The notes under the pieces are model-generated. The model was not told the DNA's origin and searched no databases. It saw nothing but the letters and a program-made list of their open reading frames with translations. A stretch of DNA of 50,088 nt from an uncultured Eubacteriales bacterium (GTDB lineage Bacteria > Bacillota > Clostridia > Peptostreptococcales > Anaerovoracaceae), in contig CADADV010000015.1 in assembly GCA_902786815.1 (NCBI GenBank), positions 1-50,088 on the forward strand, written 5' to 3'. Shown piece after piece: positions 23,339-33,146 of the stretch. Position 1 is the stretch's first letter. The number at the start of each line of letters is the position of its first letter. The position numbers were made by a program, and so were the translations under genes.

Positions 23339-24178
23339 ATGAAAACAAGAGTGTTGTCGGGGCTGATCATGCTCCCGCTTCTGATCATTATTATTCTGCG
23401 GGGATGGGTCCTGTTCGCGGGGTGCTTCGCGCTGAGCCTGCTGGCCGTGTATGAGTTTTTCCGCGGATTCAAGGAACTGAACATCAAACCAAGCTATCCG
23501 ATCGCAGTGGGATCAACGGTCCTGCTCTATGTGATGGGGATGCTGTGCTTCATAGGGACGCCGTTCAGCAAGAGCATGTTCTCGACGCAGTTCATCTTCA
23601 TGCTGTGGGCGTTTATCACAGTGCTGGCTTGCCTGCTCTATCTGTTCAAGATCGAGGAGAGAAGGCTGGAGGACGCTATGGTCACCTTGGTGGGGATCTT
23701 CTATGTAGTGTTCTTCTGCTACCATCTGGCGCTGCTCGGCATGGATGAATTCCTGGGCCTCGCGGTGTGGCTCGTAGTCATCACGGCGTTCGGAACGGAC
23801 ATCTGCGCTTATTTCGCGGGCGTGACCATGGGCAAGCACAAGCTGTGTCCTGTCATCAGCCCGAAGAAGACCTGGGAGGGAGCGATCGGCGGGGTGCTCG
23901 GATGTATGATTCTCTGTCTGATCTTCGGCCTGATATTTATGCGGCACGCGATTGCACTTTGCCTGATTGTCGGATTCCTGGGGAGCATCATTTCCATGTT
24001 CGGCGATCTGACAGCATCGATCTTCAAGCGGAAGATGGGCATCAAGGACTACGGCAATCTGATCCCCGGACACGGCGGGATCCTGGACCGGTTCGACAGC
24101 ATCCTGTTCACTGCGCCGCTGGTCTACTATGTAGTCAATCTTCTTTCAACGATCGGCACAACAGGAACATGGAGTTAA
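23339..24178 (+). CDS. cdsA: Phosphatidate cytidylyltransferase
   Basis: The 279-residue integral membrane enzyme makes CDP-diacylglycerol from phosphatidate and CTP. The family signature lies near the C-terminus: GDLTASIFKRKMGIKDYGNL, then IPGHGGILDRFDSI. About seven to eight hydrophobic helices precede it. The start at 23339 is chosen because GGGAGG lies about 12 bases upstream and KTRVLSGLIMLPLL is the usual family start; the longer frame merely overlaps uppS. The stop is followed immediately by two copies of the GCAAAAGCAATA repeat. Confidence 0.95.
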   Translation: MKTRVLSGLIMLPLLIIIILRGWVLFAGCFALSLLAVYEFFRGFKELNIKPSYPIAVGSTVLLYVMGMLCFIGTPFSKSMFSTQFIFMLWAFITVLACLLYLFKIEERRLEDAMVTLVGIFYVVFFCYHLALLGMDEFLGLAVWLVVITAFGTDICAYFAGVTMGKHKLCPVISPKKTWEGAIGGVLGCMILCLIFGLIFMRHAIALCLIVGFLGSIISMFGDLTASIFKRKMGIKDYGNLIPGHGGILDRFDSILFTAPLVYYVVNLLSTIGTTGTWS

Positions 24179-24180
24179 AA

Positions 24181-24210
24181 GCAAAAGCAATACTAGGAGC
24201 AAAAGCAATA
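24181..24210 (+). repeat. Two copies of a 12-mer, GCAAAAGCAATA
   Basis: Copies at 24181-24192 and 24199-24210 lie in the 34-bp gap between cdsA and dxr; the second ends two bases before the dxr ATG. The AGGAGC ribosome site of dxr sits between them. Further exact copies occur at 16345, 16402 (inverted) and 40457. Confidence 0.75.
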
Positions 24211-24212
24211 CA

Positions 24213-25346
24213 ATGAAACGAATCGCAATTCTCGGGAGCACCGGTTCCATCGGGACTCAGGCGCTCGAAATCATCAGACAGAACCCAGGAATATTCAAGG
24301 CAGTAGCGCTCAGCTGCGGCAAGAACACCGAACTTCTGAAGGAACAGATCGAGGAGTTCAAGCCGGAAATGGTCTACTGCGAGGCGGACAGCAGTCTGAA
24401 CAAGAACGCGGACAGCATCATCGACATCGCCACCATGGACGACGCTGACATGGTTCTCAATTCGATGATGGGCATGCGGGGACTGGAGCCGACACTGGCA
24501 GCTATTGAAGCAGGCAAGGATATCGCCTTTGCGAACAAGGAGACGCTTGTGGTCGGCGGCGAGCTGGTCATGGACGCGGTCAGAAAAAAAGGCGTAAAGC
24601 TCCTGCCGGTCGACAGTGAACACAGTGCGATCTTCCAGGCTCTTCAGGGAAGCGCAGGAAACACGATCCGGCGCATCCTGCTGACAGCTTCCGGCGGACC
24701 TTTCAGAGGGTATTCCAGGTCGAAACTGGAAAAGGTGACGCTGGCGCAGGCGCTCAAACACCCGAACTGGTCCATGGGAGACAAGATCACTGTGGACTCC
24801 GCAACCATGATGAACAAGGGGCTGGAGATCATCGAAGCCAAGTGGCTCTTCGATGTGCCTTTGGAACAGATACAGGTCCTCATCCACCCGCAGAGCATTC
24901 TGCATTCAGCGGTGGAATTCGAGGACGGATCCGTGATCGGACAGATGGGAAACCCTGACATGAAGGTGCCCATCGCCTATGCATTCTCTTATCCGGAGAG
25001 GATCAACCTGCTGCTGGACGGAACGGCGGAGCCGCTCAATCTGTTCGCGCTGGAAGAGGGAATGACATTCTATCCTGCGGATGAAAGCGTATTCAAGACC
25101 ATCGCGCTGGCACGGCAGGCAAGCAAACGTGGCGGGACTGTCCCGGTCGTGCTCAACGGAGCCAATGAGGTTCTGGTCGATATGTTTTTGCATAAGAAGA
25201 TCAGGTTTACGGATATCCAGGACACGCTGGAGAGGGTCCTGGACGATTACATCGGCAAGTTCGGACTTGATCTTGAGGGGATTCTGGAAGAAGACAAGTG
25301 GATTAGAGAACACGTGAGTGATTATTTAGAGGGGAGTAAGGGATGA
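24213..25346 (+). CDS. dxr: 1-deoxy-D-xylulose 5-phosphate reductoisomerase
   Basis: The 377-residue enzyme (IspC) makes 2-C-methyl-D-erythritol 4-phosphate with NADPH in the MEP isoprenoid pathway. It has the Rossmann motif ILGSTGSIGTQALEIIR, ANKETLVVGGELV, LPVDSEHSAIFQAL with the metal-binding Asp and Glu, TASGGPFR, and KITVDSATMMNKGLE. The stop codon overlaps the rseP start (ATGA). It feeds precursors to IspG and UppS in the same operon. Confidence 0.96.
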   Translation: MKRIAILGSTGSIGTQALEIIRQNPGIFKAVALSCGKNTELLKEQIEEFKPEMVYCEADSSLNKNADSIIDIATMDDADMVLNSMMGMRGLEPTLAAIEAGKDIAFANKETLVVGGELVMDAVRKKGVKLLPVDSEHSAIFQALQGSAGNTIRRILLTASGGPFRGYSRSKLEKVTLAQALKHPNWSMGDKITVDSATMMNKGLEIIEAKWLFDVPLEQIQVLIHPQSILHSAVEFEDGSVIGQMGNPDMKVPIAYAFSYPERINLLLDGTAEPLNLFALEEGMTFYPADESVFKTIALARQASKRGGTVPVVLNGANEVLVDMFLHKKIRFTDIQDTLERVLDDYIGKFGLDLEGILEEDKWIREHVSDYLEGSKG

Positions 25347-26353
25347 CAATCATCTATGCGCTGATTATTTTCTGTCTGCTCATCTTTGTGCATGAGCTGG
25401 GGCATTTTATTGTCGCGAAAGCGTGCGGCGTCAAAGTCAACGAGTTCGCCATCGGCATGGGCCCGGCTATCTTCAGTAAGCAGAAGGGTGAGACCAAATA
25501 TTCGATCCGCATCTTTCCCATCGGCGGCTACTGCGCGATGGAGGGAGAAGACGAGGACTCTGAAGAGCCGCGGGCGCTGAACAACCAGCCGGCCTGGCAG
25601 AGGGCATGCATTCTGGCGGCGGGATCTGTGATGAACTTCATCACGTGCGTTGTCCTGCTCATTATCATCGCGTTCTGGATGGGAACGGCGACGACCACCA
25701 TCGATCAGGTGACAGAGGGGTCGCCTGCAGAGCGGGCAGGCATCGTCAGCGGCGATACGATCGTCAGCATCGACGGGCAGGAAATCAGCGAGTGGGACGA
25801 TCTCATCCAGTCAATTGGATACAGCAAGGAAAAAACAGCAGAGATCACAGTCGAACGTGACGGCCGGCAGGAGACACTGACGGCAGAGCTGGAATACGAC
25901 AAGGAAGCAGGACGCAACATGATCGGCATTACACCGACCATGGAGCACAGCGTCGGCAAATCAATTACGGGCGGCATCAAGAATACAGGCTCCATGACGG
26001 TGATGATGTATCAGGTCCTGAAGCAGCTGTTTACGGGCGAGGTGTCGGTCAAGGAACTGTCGGGGCCGGTGGGGATCGTCTACGCCACCAGTGAAGCGGC
26101 CAAGTCGGGGATCATGTACGTGATCTATCTGGCGGCGCTTCTGTCCCTGAACCTGGCCATCATCAACATGCTCCCGTTCCCGGCGCTGGACGGCGGGCGG
26201 CTGCTGTTCCTGGTGATCCGAATCTTCACGGGCAAGCGGGTCTCAGACGAGACAGAAGGCAAGATCCACTTCATCGGGATCTGTCTGCTCTTCGCGCTGA
26301 TGATCTATGTTACGTTTAACGATGTGATCCGGTTTATCATACCGATTTTTTAG
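25343..26353 (+). CDS. rseP: Site-2 protease RseP/RasP
   Basis: The 336-residue membrane zinc metalloprotease cleaves transmembrane anti-sigma factors and signal-peptide remnants. The first helix carries HELGHF with the zinc ligands and Glu. The conserved GGYCAMEGEDED loop follows, then a single PDZ domain at about 115-180 (VTEGSPAERAGIVSGDTIVS). The third-helix motif NMLPFPALDGGRLLF supplies the last zinc ligand. The start overlaps the dxr stop, so the two are coupled. Confidence 0.95.
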   Translation: MTIIYALIIFCLLIFVHELGHFIVAKACGVKVNEFAIGMGPAIFSKQKGETKYSIRIFPIGGYCAMEGEDEDSEEPRALNNQPAWQRACILAAGSVMNFITCVVLLIIIAFWMGTATTTIDQVTEGSPAERAGIVSGDTIVSIDGQEISEWDDLIQSIGYSKEKTAEITVERDGRQETLTAELEYDKEAGRNMIGITPTMEHSVGKSITGGIKNTGSMTVMMYQVLKQLFTGEVSVKELSGPVGIVYATSEAAKSGIMYVIYLAALLSLNLAIINMLPFPALDGGRLLFLVIRIFTGKRVSDETEGKIHFIGICLLFALMIYVTFNDVIRFIIPIF

Positions 26354-26391
26354 ACGGTTTATTCAGACGGATTGTTGAGATATTTTGAGAT

Positions 26392-27438
26392 ATGAAGAAA
26401 CAAGTCAAAGTTGGAGACATTTACATAGGGGGCGGAGCATCCATCAGCATCCAGTCCATGTGCAATACCAGGACTTCTGATGCAAAGGCAAGTCTGGCCC
26501 AGGTGCGGCGCCTGGAGGAAGCCGGCTGCGAGATCATTCGCCTGACGGTGCCGGATCAGGACGCAGTCGAAGGCTTCCGTGAGGTCAAGCGTCATGCGCG
26601 CGTGCCGCTGGTCGCGGACATCCATTTCGACTACCGCATGGCCATCGCGGCGATGGATGCTGGCGCCGACAAGATCCGGATCAATCCGGGCAACATCGGA
26701 TCCGAGGAGAAAGTGAAGGCGGTCGTGGATAAGGCAAAGGCCTGTCATGTTCCCATCCGCGTCGGTGTCAACGGAGGATCTCTGGAGAAGGATATTCTCG
26801 CTAAATATGGCAAAGTGACCGCGGAAGGACTGGCAGAAAGCGCGCTCCGCAATGTGGCGCTGCTGGAGAAATACGATTTTGAGGATATCGTGATCTCCCT
26901 CAAGTCCTCGGATGTGCAGATGAACTACGATGCGTACAGGATCGTTCATGAGAAGTCGGACTATCCGCTGCACATCGGCGTGACAGAAGCGGGCACGCCT
27001 TCCAGAGGACGGATCAAATCCGCGGCGGGCGTCGGCGCGCTGCTTTTGGCAGGAATCGGCGATACCATGCGGATCTCGCTGACGGCGGACCCTGTGGAGG
27101 AAGTCTACTTCGCCAGAGAGCTGCTGGCCGCTGTAGGGCTTCGCAGAAACGGACCGAATGTGGTCTCATGCCCGACTTGCGGCAGGACGGAGGTGGATCT
27201 GGAGAAGATCGCCACGGAAGTGGAACGGCGCCTGGCTGACATGAAGGAAACAGACGACGACCTCACTGTGGCTGTCATGGGATGCGCCGTGAACGGGCCC
27301 GGAGAGGCCAGGGAAGCCGATTTCGGCGTTGCCTGCGGCAAGGGTGAGGGATTGCTTTTCCAAAAGGGCGAAATCGTGAAAAAAGTCAAAGAAGAGGATA
27401 TTGTGGACGAGTTAATGAGACTGATTAGGGGGAACTGA
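26392..27438 (+). CDS. ispG: 4-hydroxy-3-methylbut-2-enyl diphosphate synthase
   Basis: The 348-residue [4Fe-4S] enzyme catalyses the penultimate MEP-pathway step. It has the TIM-barrel region (SIQSMCNTRTSD, PLVADIHFDYRMAI, DKIRINPGNIG) and the cluster ligands in VVSCPTCGRTEVDL and AVMGCAVNGPGEA. The short form lacks the extra domain of plant and some bacterial versions, as in other Bacillota. The ribosome site before ATG 26392 is poor. The gene ends six bases before polC. Confidence 0.95.
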   Translation: MKKQVKVGDIYIGGGASISIQSMCNTRTSDAKASLAQVRRLEEAGCEIIRLTVPDQDAVEGFREVKRHARVPLVADIHFDYRMAIAAMDAGADKIRINPGNIGSEEKVKAVVDKAKACHVPIRVGVNGGSLEKDILAKYGKVTAEGLAESALRNVALLEKYDFEDIVISLKSSDVQMNYDAYRIVHEKSDYPLHIGVTEAGTPSRGRIKSAAGVGALLLAGIGDTMRISLTADPVEEVYFARELLAAVGLRRNGPNVVSCPTCGRTEVDLEKIATEVERRLADMKETDDDLTVAVMGCAVNGPGEAREADFGVACGKGEGLLFQKGEIVKKVKEEDIVDELMRLIRGN

Positions 27439-27444
27439 CCATCT

Positions 27445-30400
27445 ATGGACACGATCATCAGAGAATCGATCGATTTTTCGAAGACACCGGGGTTTGACCC
27501 GGATAATCTTAAAGCAGCTGTTACAAAGGCTTCCATCGACAGGGACACGCATGTGCTGAGTCTGTCGATGGAGCTTAATTTTGTCGTGAGCGAAGAAACA
27601 GCGGAACATATCAGAACGAATATCAAGCGTTCCATGCCCGGCATCCGGGACGTGGAGCTCGCTATCGAATACAAGAACGTGCTTGGGACCGAAGTGCCCG
27701 CGCCGGTGAAGAAGGCGCAGGGGGATGCGGGAAACGGCAGTGCTGAAGCAGGCGGATCCGGCGAAAAGAAAAACTACCATAAAGGCGGTAAACGCCGCAG
27801 GCGCCAGGGATACCAGCCGGTCAAAGGCAACATCATCATGGGCAGCGCCATCAGCAAAGAATGCATGCCCCTTGATCAGATCGATTCCGAAAGCGGCAGC
27901 GTCGCATTCGAAGGAGAACTGTTCAACAAAGAAGCCAGAACCATCAGCGAAGAGCGCAAGCTGGCCAGTCTTTATGTGACAAACAAGAAGACCAGCATCT
28001 GCGTGAAAGCTTTTGTACATGATAAGAAATGGGATGATTTTGAAACTTACCTGCCCGGCGGAACGCAGGTGAAAATCGAGGGAAACGCCCAGTGGGATCG
28101 GTACGACAATGAAGTGACCGTCATGGCGGACAGCATCGAGCTGACAGAGAAGAAGGAACGCCGCGACGAAGCATCCGTGAAGAGGGTGGAGCTCCACTGC
28201 CATACGAAGATGAGCGCCATGGATGGAGTCATCGTCACCAAGGACCTGGTGAAGAAGGTCGAAGGCTGGGGGCATAAGGCCCTTGCCATCACGGACCACG
28301 GCGTCGTCCAGTCATTCCCGGACGCAGCAGGCGCAGCGAAAGACATCAAGATCATCTACGGCTGCGAAGGTTACCTGCTGGATGATGAAGGCCTCATCCG
28401 CGCGGACGGCTCCATCGATTACAAAAGCCGTAAAACGAATCACATCATCATTCTGGTGAAGGATCTGACCGGGCTGAAGAATCTGTACAAGCTCGTGTCA
28501 AAATCACATATCGATTATTTCTACTACAGGCCGCGCATCCCCAGATCTGTGCTGAACGAGCACAGGGAAGGGCTCATCCTCGGTTCCGCCTGCGAGGCGG
28601 GAGAACTCTATCGGGCCATCCGTGATGGAGAGCCGGAGGAAAAGATCGAGAAGATCGCGTCCTACTATGACTATCTGGAGATCCAGCCGCTGATCAACAA
28701 CTGGTTCATGATCGCAAACGGCATGGTGGACAGCGATGAGGATCTGAAGGAAATCAACCGCAAAATCGTCGCGCTCGGAGAGAAGCTGGGCAAGCCTGTC
28801 GCAGCAACCTGTGACGCCCACTACTTCGACGAGGAGGAAGCGCTGTACAGGCGGATCCTCCTGGCAGGACAGGACTTCAAGGACGCGGAGAGCGGCCAGG
28901 GACTGTACTTCCGGACCACAGAGGAGATGCTGGATGAATTCTCCTACCTGGGCGAGGAAAAGGCATACGAAGTCGTCGTCACGAATACGAATCTGATTGC
29001 AGACATGACGGAGCCCATCCGACCGGTGCCGAAGGGCAAGTTCCCGCCGCACATCGAGGGTGCGGAGGAATATCTCAGGGAGGCCTGTGAAACCAGAGCG
29101 GCCGCCATGTACGGCAGCCCGCTTCCGGATGTTATCAGACAAAGGCTGGATAAGGAACTCAACTCCATCATCGACAATGGCTATGCGGTCATGTACCGGT
29201 CCGCGGAAATGCTTGTCAACAAATCCATGGAAGCCGGGTATCTTGTCGGCTCCCGGGGATCTGTCGGATCCTCTTTCGCAGCGACCATGTCGGGCATCAC
29301 GGAGGTCAACCCGCTGCCCGCCCACTACCTGTGCCCGAAATGCAAAAACATCGAGTGGGACGAAACAGGCGAATACGACTGCGGCGTGGATATGCCGGAC
29401 AAGGTATGTCCTGTCTGCGGCACTCCTTACAGCAAAGAGGGCTTCACGATCCCGTTCGAAACCTTCCTGGGCTTCGAAGCCAACAAGGAACCGGATATCG
29501 ACCTGAATTTCGCGAACGAGTATCAGGGCATTGCCCAGAAATACGTAGAAGAAATCTTCGGCGCGGAGAATGTATATAAGGCAGGTACTATCTCGACTGT
29601 CGCGGAGAAGAAGGCGTTCGGCTATGTTGCGAAGTACTTTGAGGATCTGGGACAGCAGGTGAGCAAGTACGAAATGGACAGGCTGGCGAAGTGCTGCGAG
29701 GGCGTCAAGGCCACCACGGGACAGCATCCGGGCGGCGTTGTTGTCGTGCCGAGAGATCACGAGATCTTCGAATTCTGTCCGGTGCAGCGGCCGGCCAACA
29801 ATATGAAATCAGATGTGGTGACGACCCACTATGATTACCACTCTATCGACCAGAACCTGCTGAAACTGGACATCCTGGGACACGATATCCCGTCCATGTG
29901 CAAGAACCTCAAAGACCTGACAGGTGTGGATCCGTTGGACGTTCCCATCAAGGATGACAAAGTCATGTCCATCTTCATCGGGACAGAGGGACTGGATATC
30001 AAGGATCCGGACTATAAGTTCACCCACGGAAGCTACGGCATCCATGAGTTCGGAACGTCTTTCGTCCGGCAGATGCTGGATGACATCCACCCTGAAACCG
30101 TAGAGGAACTGGTCCGGATCTCCGGACTTTCCCACGGGACTGACGTATGGTTGGGGAACGCCCAGGACCTGGTCGTGAACGGCATAACGACCATGCGCGA
30201 GGCCATTGCCACCCGTGACGACATCATGAACTATCTGCGGAAGAAGGGACTTGATAACGGTGACGCCTTCACCATCATGGAAAAAGTCAGGAAAGGCAAA
30301 GGCCTCACAGAGGAGCAGGAAATGCTCATGATCGAGCACGACGTACCGGACTGGTACATCGGTTCCTGCAAGAAGATCAAGTACATGTTCCCTCGCGCCC

Positions 30401-30912
30401 ATGCGGTGGCATATGTCATGATGTCTCTGCGTGAGGCTTATTACAAGGTCTATCATCCGCTGGAGTTCTACGCTGTTTACTTTACGACTAAGGTGGCGGC
30501 CTTTGATGAAAGCGTGATCTTACGGGGACAGAAGGCGGTAGAGGACAGGATGGATGAGATCGACCGTCTGGGCAAAGCCGCAACGAAAAAGGAAGAGAGC
30601 GAATACACTGTTCTGGAGGTCGCCTACGAGATGTACGCCCGCGGTTATGAGTTCGCGCCGGCAAGGCTGGGCGTCTCTGACGCATTGAAATTCCGTGTTG
30701 CCGACGGCAAAGTCGTGCTTCCTTTCGTCGCCATCACAGGCATGGGAGAAGGAGCCGCGACTGCTTTTGCAGACGGATACAATCATCGTCCTTATGAAAC
30801 CGTTGAGGATGTGATGGAACGGGGCCATGTGAACAAGACTGTGATCGAGCAGCTCCGCGCCGACGGCGTTCTGGAAGGTCTGCCGGAAACAGCCCAGATC
30901 AGTTTCTTCTAA
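27445..30912 (+). CDS. polC: PolC-type DNA polymerase III alpha subunit lacking the exonuclease domain
   Basis: The 1155-residue replicative polymerase has an N-terminal domain, a basic linker at about 85-130 (NYHKGGKRRRRQGYQP), an OB fold, and a PHP domain from about 248 (VELHCHTKMSAMDGV). The four-Cys zinc site lies near 629-660 (CPKCKN and CPVCG). The polymerase core has the catalytic PDIDLNF at about 683 and LLKLDILGHD at about 805, and a C-terminal domain follows. Typical PolC is about 1430 residues and has a DEDDh proofreading exonuclease inserted in the PHP domain after the YGVEGYLVDD-like strand. Here that strand (IIYGCEGYLLDDEG) runs within about 20 residues into NHIIILVKDLTGLKNLYKL. 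No DxExTG or later exonuclease motif exists anywhere. The frame is intact, so this is a domain loss, not a broken gene. Confidence 0.95.
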   Translation: MDTIIRESIDFSKTPGFDPDNLKAAVTKASIDRDTHVLSLSMELNFVVSEETAEHIRTNIKRSMPGIRDVELAIEYKNVLGTEVPAPVKKAQGDAGNGSAEAGGSGEKKNYHKGGKRRRRQGYQPVKGNIIMGSAISKECMPLDQIDSESGSVAFEGELFNKEARTISEERKLASLYVTNKKTSICVKAFVHDKKWDDFETYLPGGTQVKIEGNAQWDRYDNEVTVMADSIELTEKKERRDEASVKRVELHCHTKMSAMDGVIVTKDLVKKVEGWGHKALAITDHGVVQSFPDAAGAAKDIKIIYGCEGYLLDDEGLIRADGSIDYKSRKTNHIIILVKDLTGLKNLYKLVSKSHIDYFYYRPRIPRSVLNEHREGLILGSACEAGELYRAIRDGEPEEKIEKIASYYDYLEIQPLINNWFMIANGMVDSDEDLKEINRKIVALGEKLGKPVAATCDAHYFDEEEALYRRILLAGQDFKDAESGQGLYFRTTEEMLDEFSYLGEEKAYEVVVTNTNLIADMTEPIRPVPKGKFPPHIEGAEEYLREACETRAAAMYGSPLPDVIRQRLDKELNSIIDNGYAVMYRSAEMLVNKSMEAGYLVGSRGSVGSSFAATMSGITEVNPLPAHYLCPKCKNIEWDETGEYDCGVDMPDKVCPVCGTPYSKEGFTIPFETFLGFEANKEPDIDLNFANEYQGIAQKYVEEIFGAENVYKAGTISTVAEKKAFGYVAKYFEDLGQQVSKYEMDRLAKCCEGVKATTGQHPGGVVVVPRDHEIFEFCPVQRPANNMKSDVVTTHYDYHSIDQNLLKLDILGHDIPSMCKNLKDLTGVDPLDVPIKDDKVMSIFIGTEGLDIKDPDYKFTHGSYGIHEFGTSFVRQMLDDIHPETVEELVRISGLSHGTDVWLGNAQDLVVNGITTMREAIATRDDIMNYLRKKGLDNGDAFTIMEKVRKGKGLTEEQEMLMIEHDVPDWYIGSCKKIKYMFPRAHAVAYVMMSLREAYYKVYHPLEFYAVYFTTKVAAFDESVILRGQKAVEDRMDEIDRLGKAATKKEESEYTVLEVAYEMYARGYEFAPARLGVSDALKFRVADGKVVLPFVAITGMGEGAATAFADGYNHRPYETVEDVMERGHVNKTVIEQLRADGVLEGLPETAQISFF

Positions 30913-30932
30913 ATGAGAAGCAGAAAGGATCT

Positions 30933-31997
30933 ATGATGGATAAACCGATAACGGATGACAGTGTGCTGCTGTCGATTGTTATACCGGCTTACAATGTGGA
31001 AGAGTATATCGGTGAATGTTTGGAATCGGTGATCGGTCAGGATATCGATAACTATGAAATCATATGTGTCGAGGACCATTCGGAGGACAGAACAGCTGAG
31101 ATCATCACACAGTATATGCAGGAATACCCATTTATCAGGATGTACCAAAAAGACCAGAGGGGTCTGGGAGGATGCAGAAATCTGGGTGTATCGAAAGCGC
31201 AGGGCAAATACATCCAGTTTTTGGATAGTGACGATGTGTTGATGCCTGATACTTTGGGTATGCTGACTCGTCATATGGAGGATGGGCAGCTTGACGTCAT
31301 ATTCTATTCGTTTGAGAATTTCCTGCACCAGGGGTCGACCATAGACGATAAAAAGCTCAAACTCAACCAGCGGTATCATAAAGGGGAGTATGACAGCGAC
31401 GCTACACTCAGCGGTGTTGAATTGCTGAAGGAGTTTCATGCAAACGCCGACTATATCATCGCTGCCTGGAATTGTATGATACGAAAAAGCTATCTTACTG
31501 ACCATGACATTACGTTCAACCCTGTGATCATTTACGAAGACTGGCCGTTCTACATGGAAGTGCTGTTAAAAGCGGAAAAAGTCAGATGTCTCAATGATGT
31601 CTGCATAAGGAGAAGAATACGAAGAAACGCTATAACACGAAATACGGGCAGAGCGTTCCATATCTATTCAAAAATCATTTCAGTAAAAGAAATGTATCAG
31701 GTCGCACTGAAGAACCAGGCTGTTTGGGAAGACTGCTATGAAGCTGTTGCAGGTGCGATGCATATAAGGGCATACAGTCTCTGTAAGGATTTTCGCCTGG
31801 CGGACGAGGAAACGCGCAATAAAGTATTATCCATGTGTTCTGCAGAAGATGCGATGTTTGTGAAATCGATCATCATTCCCTGGAGTGAAACGAGAAACAG
31901 TGAACTCAAGGCAAAGCGCAAATGCAAAAAGCTGAAACAAAAGTGTGAAGAACTTCAGAAGCAGCTCGATAAGATCAACAGCGAAATTCATCAATAA
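30933..31997 (+). CDS. Family 2 glycosyltransferase
   Basis: The 354-residue protein has the GT-A nucleotide-sugar fold: SIVIPAYNVEEYIGECLESV at the start, IICVEDHSEDRT, GLGGCRNLGVSKAQGKYIQF followed by LDSDD, the metal-binding DxD. IIYEDWPFYMEVLL carries the expected ED catalytic motif. A Lys/Glu-rich coiled tail ends the protein (KKLKQKCEELQKQLDKINSE). Base composition is clearly more AT-rich than polC or rimP, suggesting acquisition. It interrupts the usual polC-rimP adjacency. It probably makes a surface polysaccharide, but the acceptor is unknown and no partner glycan genes are nearby. Confidence 0.85.
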   Translation: MMDKPITDDSVLLSIVIPAYNVEEYIGECLESVIGQDIDNYEIICVEDHSEDRTAEIITQYMQEYPFIRMYQKDQRGLGGCRNLGVSKAQGKYIQFLDSDDVLMPDTLGMLTRHMEDGQLDVIFYSFENFLHQGSTIDDKKLKLNQRYHKGEYDSDATLSGVELLKEFHANADYIIAAWNCMIRKSYLTDHDITFNPVIIYEDWPFYMEVLLKAEKVRCLNDVCIRRRIRRNAITRNTGRAFHIYSKIISVKEMYQVALKNQAVWEDCYEAVAGAMHIRAYSLCKDFRLADEETRNKVLSMCSAEDAMFVKSIIIPWSETRNSELKAKRKCKKLKQKCEELQKQLDKINSEIHQ

Positions 31998-32006
31998 GCT
32001 GCAGGA

Positions 32007-33146
32007 CTACTTCAGCTGCTCGAGCTGTTCGTCCGTGATATAGATGACTTTGCCGGTTTTCGGTTCGATTTTCTCATCGCCGTAGACGAGCCACACCACG
32101 TCGAGAGGATTCTCCGGCATAGGCGCTTTGCCGTCGGTGAAGATGATCTTATTGTCGACGCGAAGGGAGAATGCAGACATGGCGACATTGAAATCGGTGC
32201 CGCCTCCGCCCATAAATACCATATTGTCGATGTCTTTCAGGGATCGTATATCCCGGAATCCGTAGAAGCAGGTATCGAAGCAGCCGACTTTGAGCTTCGA
32301 CAGCTGCAGGATGTTTTTGCACTCCCGCAGGAAGTTCCTGAGGAGGGAGTCTTCGACAGACCAGCTGGTGTCGAGAACGATCTCCGTTTCCGGCATCGGC
32401 CACGCGTCGAGGACCGGCCGTACGATACCGTCTTCGATCTCAGCATGGGCAAGAGACCAGTCCACACCGTAATTGATCGTATCCCGGAGAATGAGTCTCC
32501 AGTCAAGGATAGGCTTAGACCAGCCAATGTCATCGATCGGCCGTTCGTCCCTGACGATGTCATTGCCGGCTTTGGATGCCCGTTTCGGAATGAGATCCTC
32601 GAATTCTTCCGGCAGTTCGATTTCTTCGTCCCAGAGCAGATGCTCATCATCAAAGATGATCTCGTCGCCTTCTTCAAAGTCGGCGTCATTTCCGGTTTCC
32701 GTCTGATTGCCATCCAGCTGTCCTTCCATGAGGTCGATCTCGAGTTTCTCCGCCAGAAGGAGCTCATAGTAACTGTCAGCGTCATAGTCGATCGCTTCCG
32801 GATAATCGATCCCGCCCCGGATGATCTTCATGCCGTCCCGTTTCAGGAGCTGGTTGATGACTGCGTCTGTCGCGTTTTTCCAGATTTCCGGGTCCTTGCC
32901 GCGGCCTCTTCTGATATGGTCGAAAGCAATGTGACAGATCTCATGAGTCAGCGCAAAAGTCCGCTCCTCATCTGTCAGCATGTCAAAATACCCGGGATTA
33001 TAAAAGATGGTTTTCCCGTTGCTGCCGATGGTGCGGACCTCTGTTGTTTCCACGTATTCCACGCTAGCGGCCAGGCTGCCGAAGAAAGGGTATCTGGCGA
33101 GCATGTCTTTTTTTGCTGCTGCTATATGCTCGTTGATCATTCCCAT
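32007..33146 (-). CDS. DUF2201-type protein: putative metallopeptidase domain plus VWA-like domain
   Basis: The 379-residue protein has a zincin-like N-terminal half with FALTHEICHIAFDH (HEICH at 68-72). An acidic linker follows (for example NDADFEEGDEIIFDDEH). The C-terminal VWA-like domain has a MIDAS-type DTSWS at about 261 and a GGGGTDFN loop. This matches DUF2201 proteins, usually encoded beside a MoxR ATPase. The start lies within the last 10 bases of the ATPase gene, so the two are coupled. Such pairs are thought to act as chaperone or metal-insertion machines, but this one has no assigned substrate. It converges on the glycosyltransferase gene with only a 9-bp gap. Confidence 0.82.
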   Translation of the reverse strand: MGMINEHIAAAKKDMLARYPFFGSLAASVEYVETTEVRTIGSNGKTIFYNPGYFDMLTDEERTFALTHEICHIAFDHIRRGRGKDPEIWKNATDAVINQLLKRDGMKIIRGGIDYPEAIDYDADSYYELLLAEKLEIDLMEGQLDGNQTETGNDADFEEGDEIIFDDEHLLWDEEIELPEEFEDLIPKRASKAGNDIVRDERPIDDIGWSKPILDWRLILRDTINYGVDWSLAHAEIEDGIVRPVLDAWPMPETEIVLDTSWSVEDSLLRNFLRECKNILQLSKLKVGCFDTCFYGFRDIRSLKDIDNMVFMGGGGTDFNVAMSAFSLRVDNKIIFTDGKAPMPENPLDVVWLVYGDEKIEPKTGKVIYITDEQLEQLK

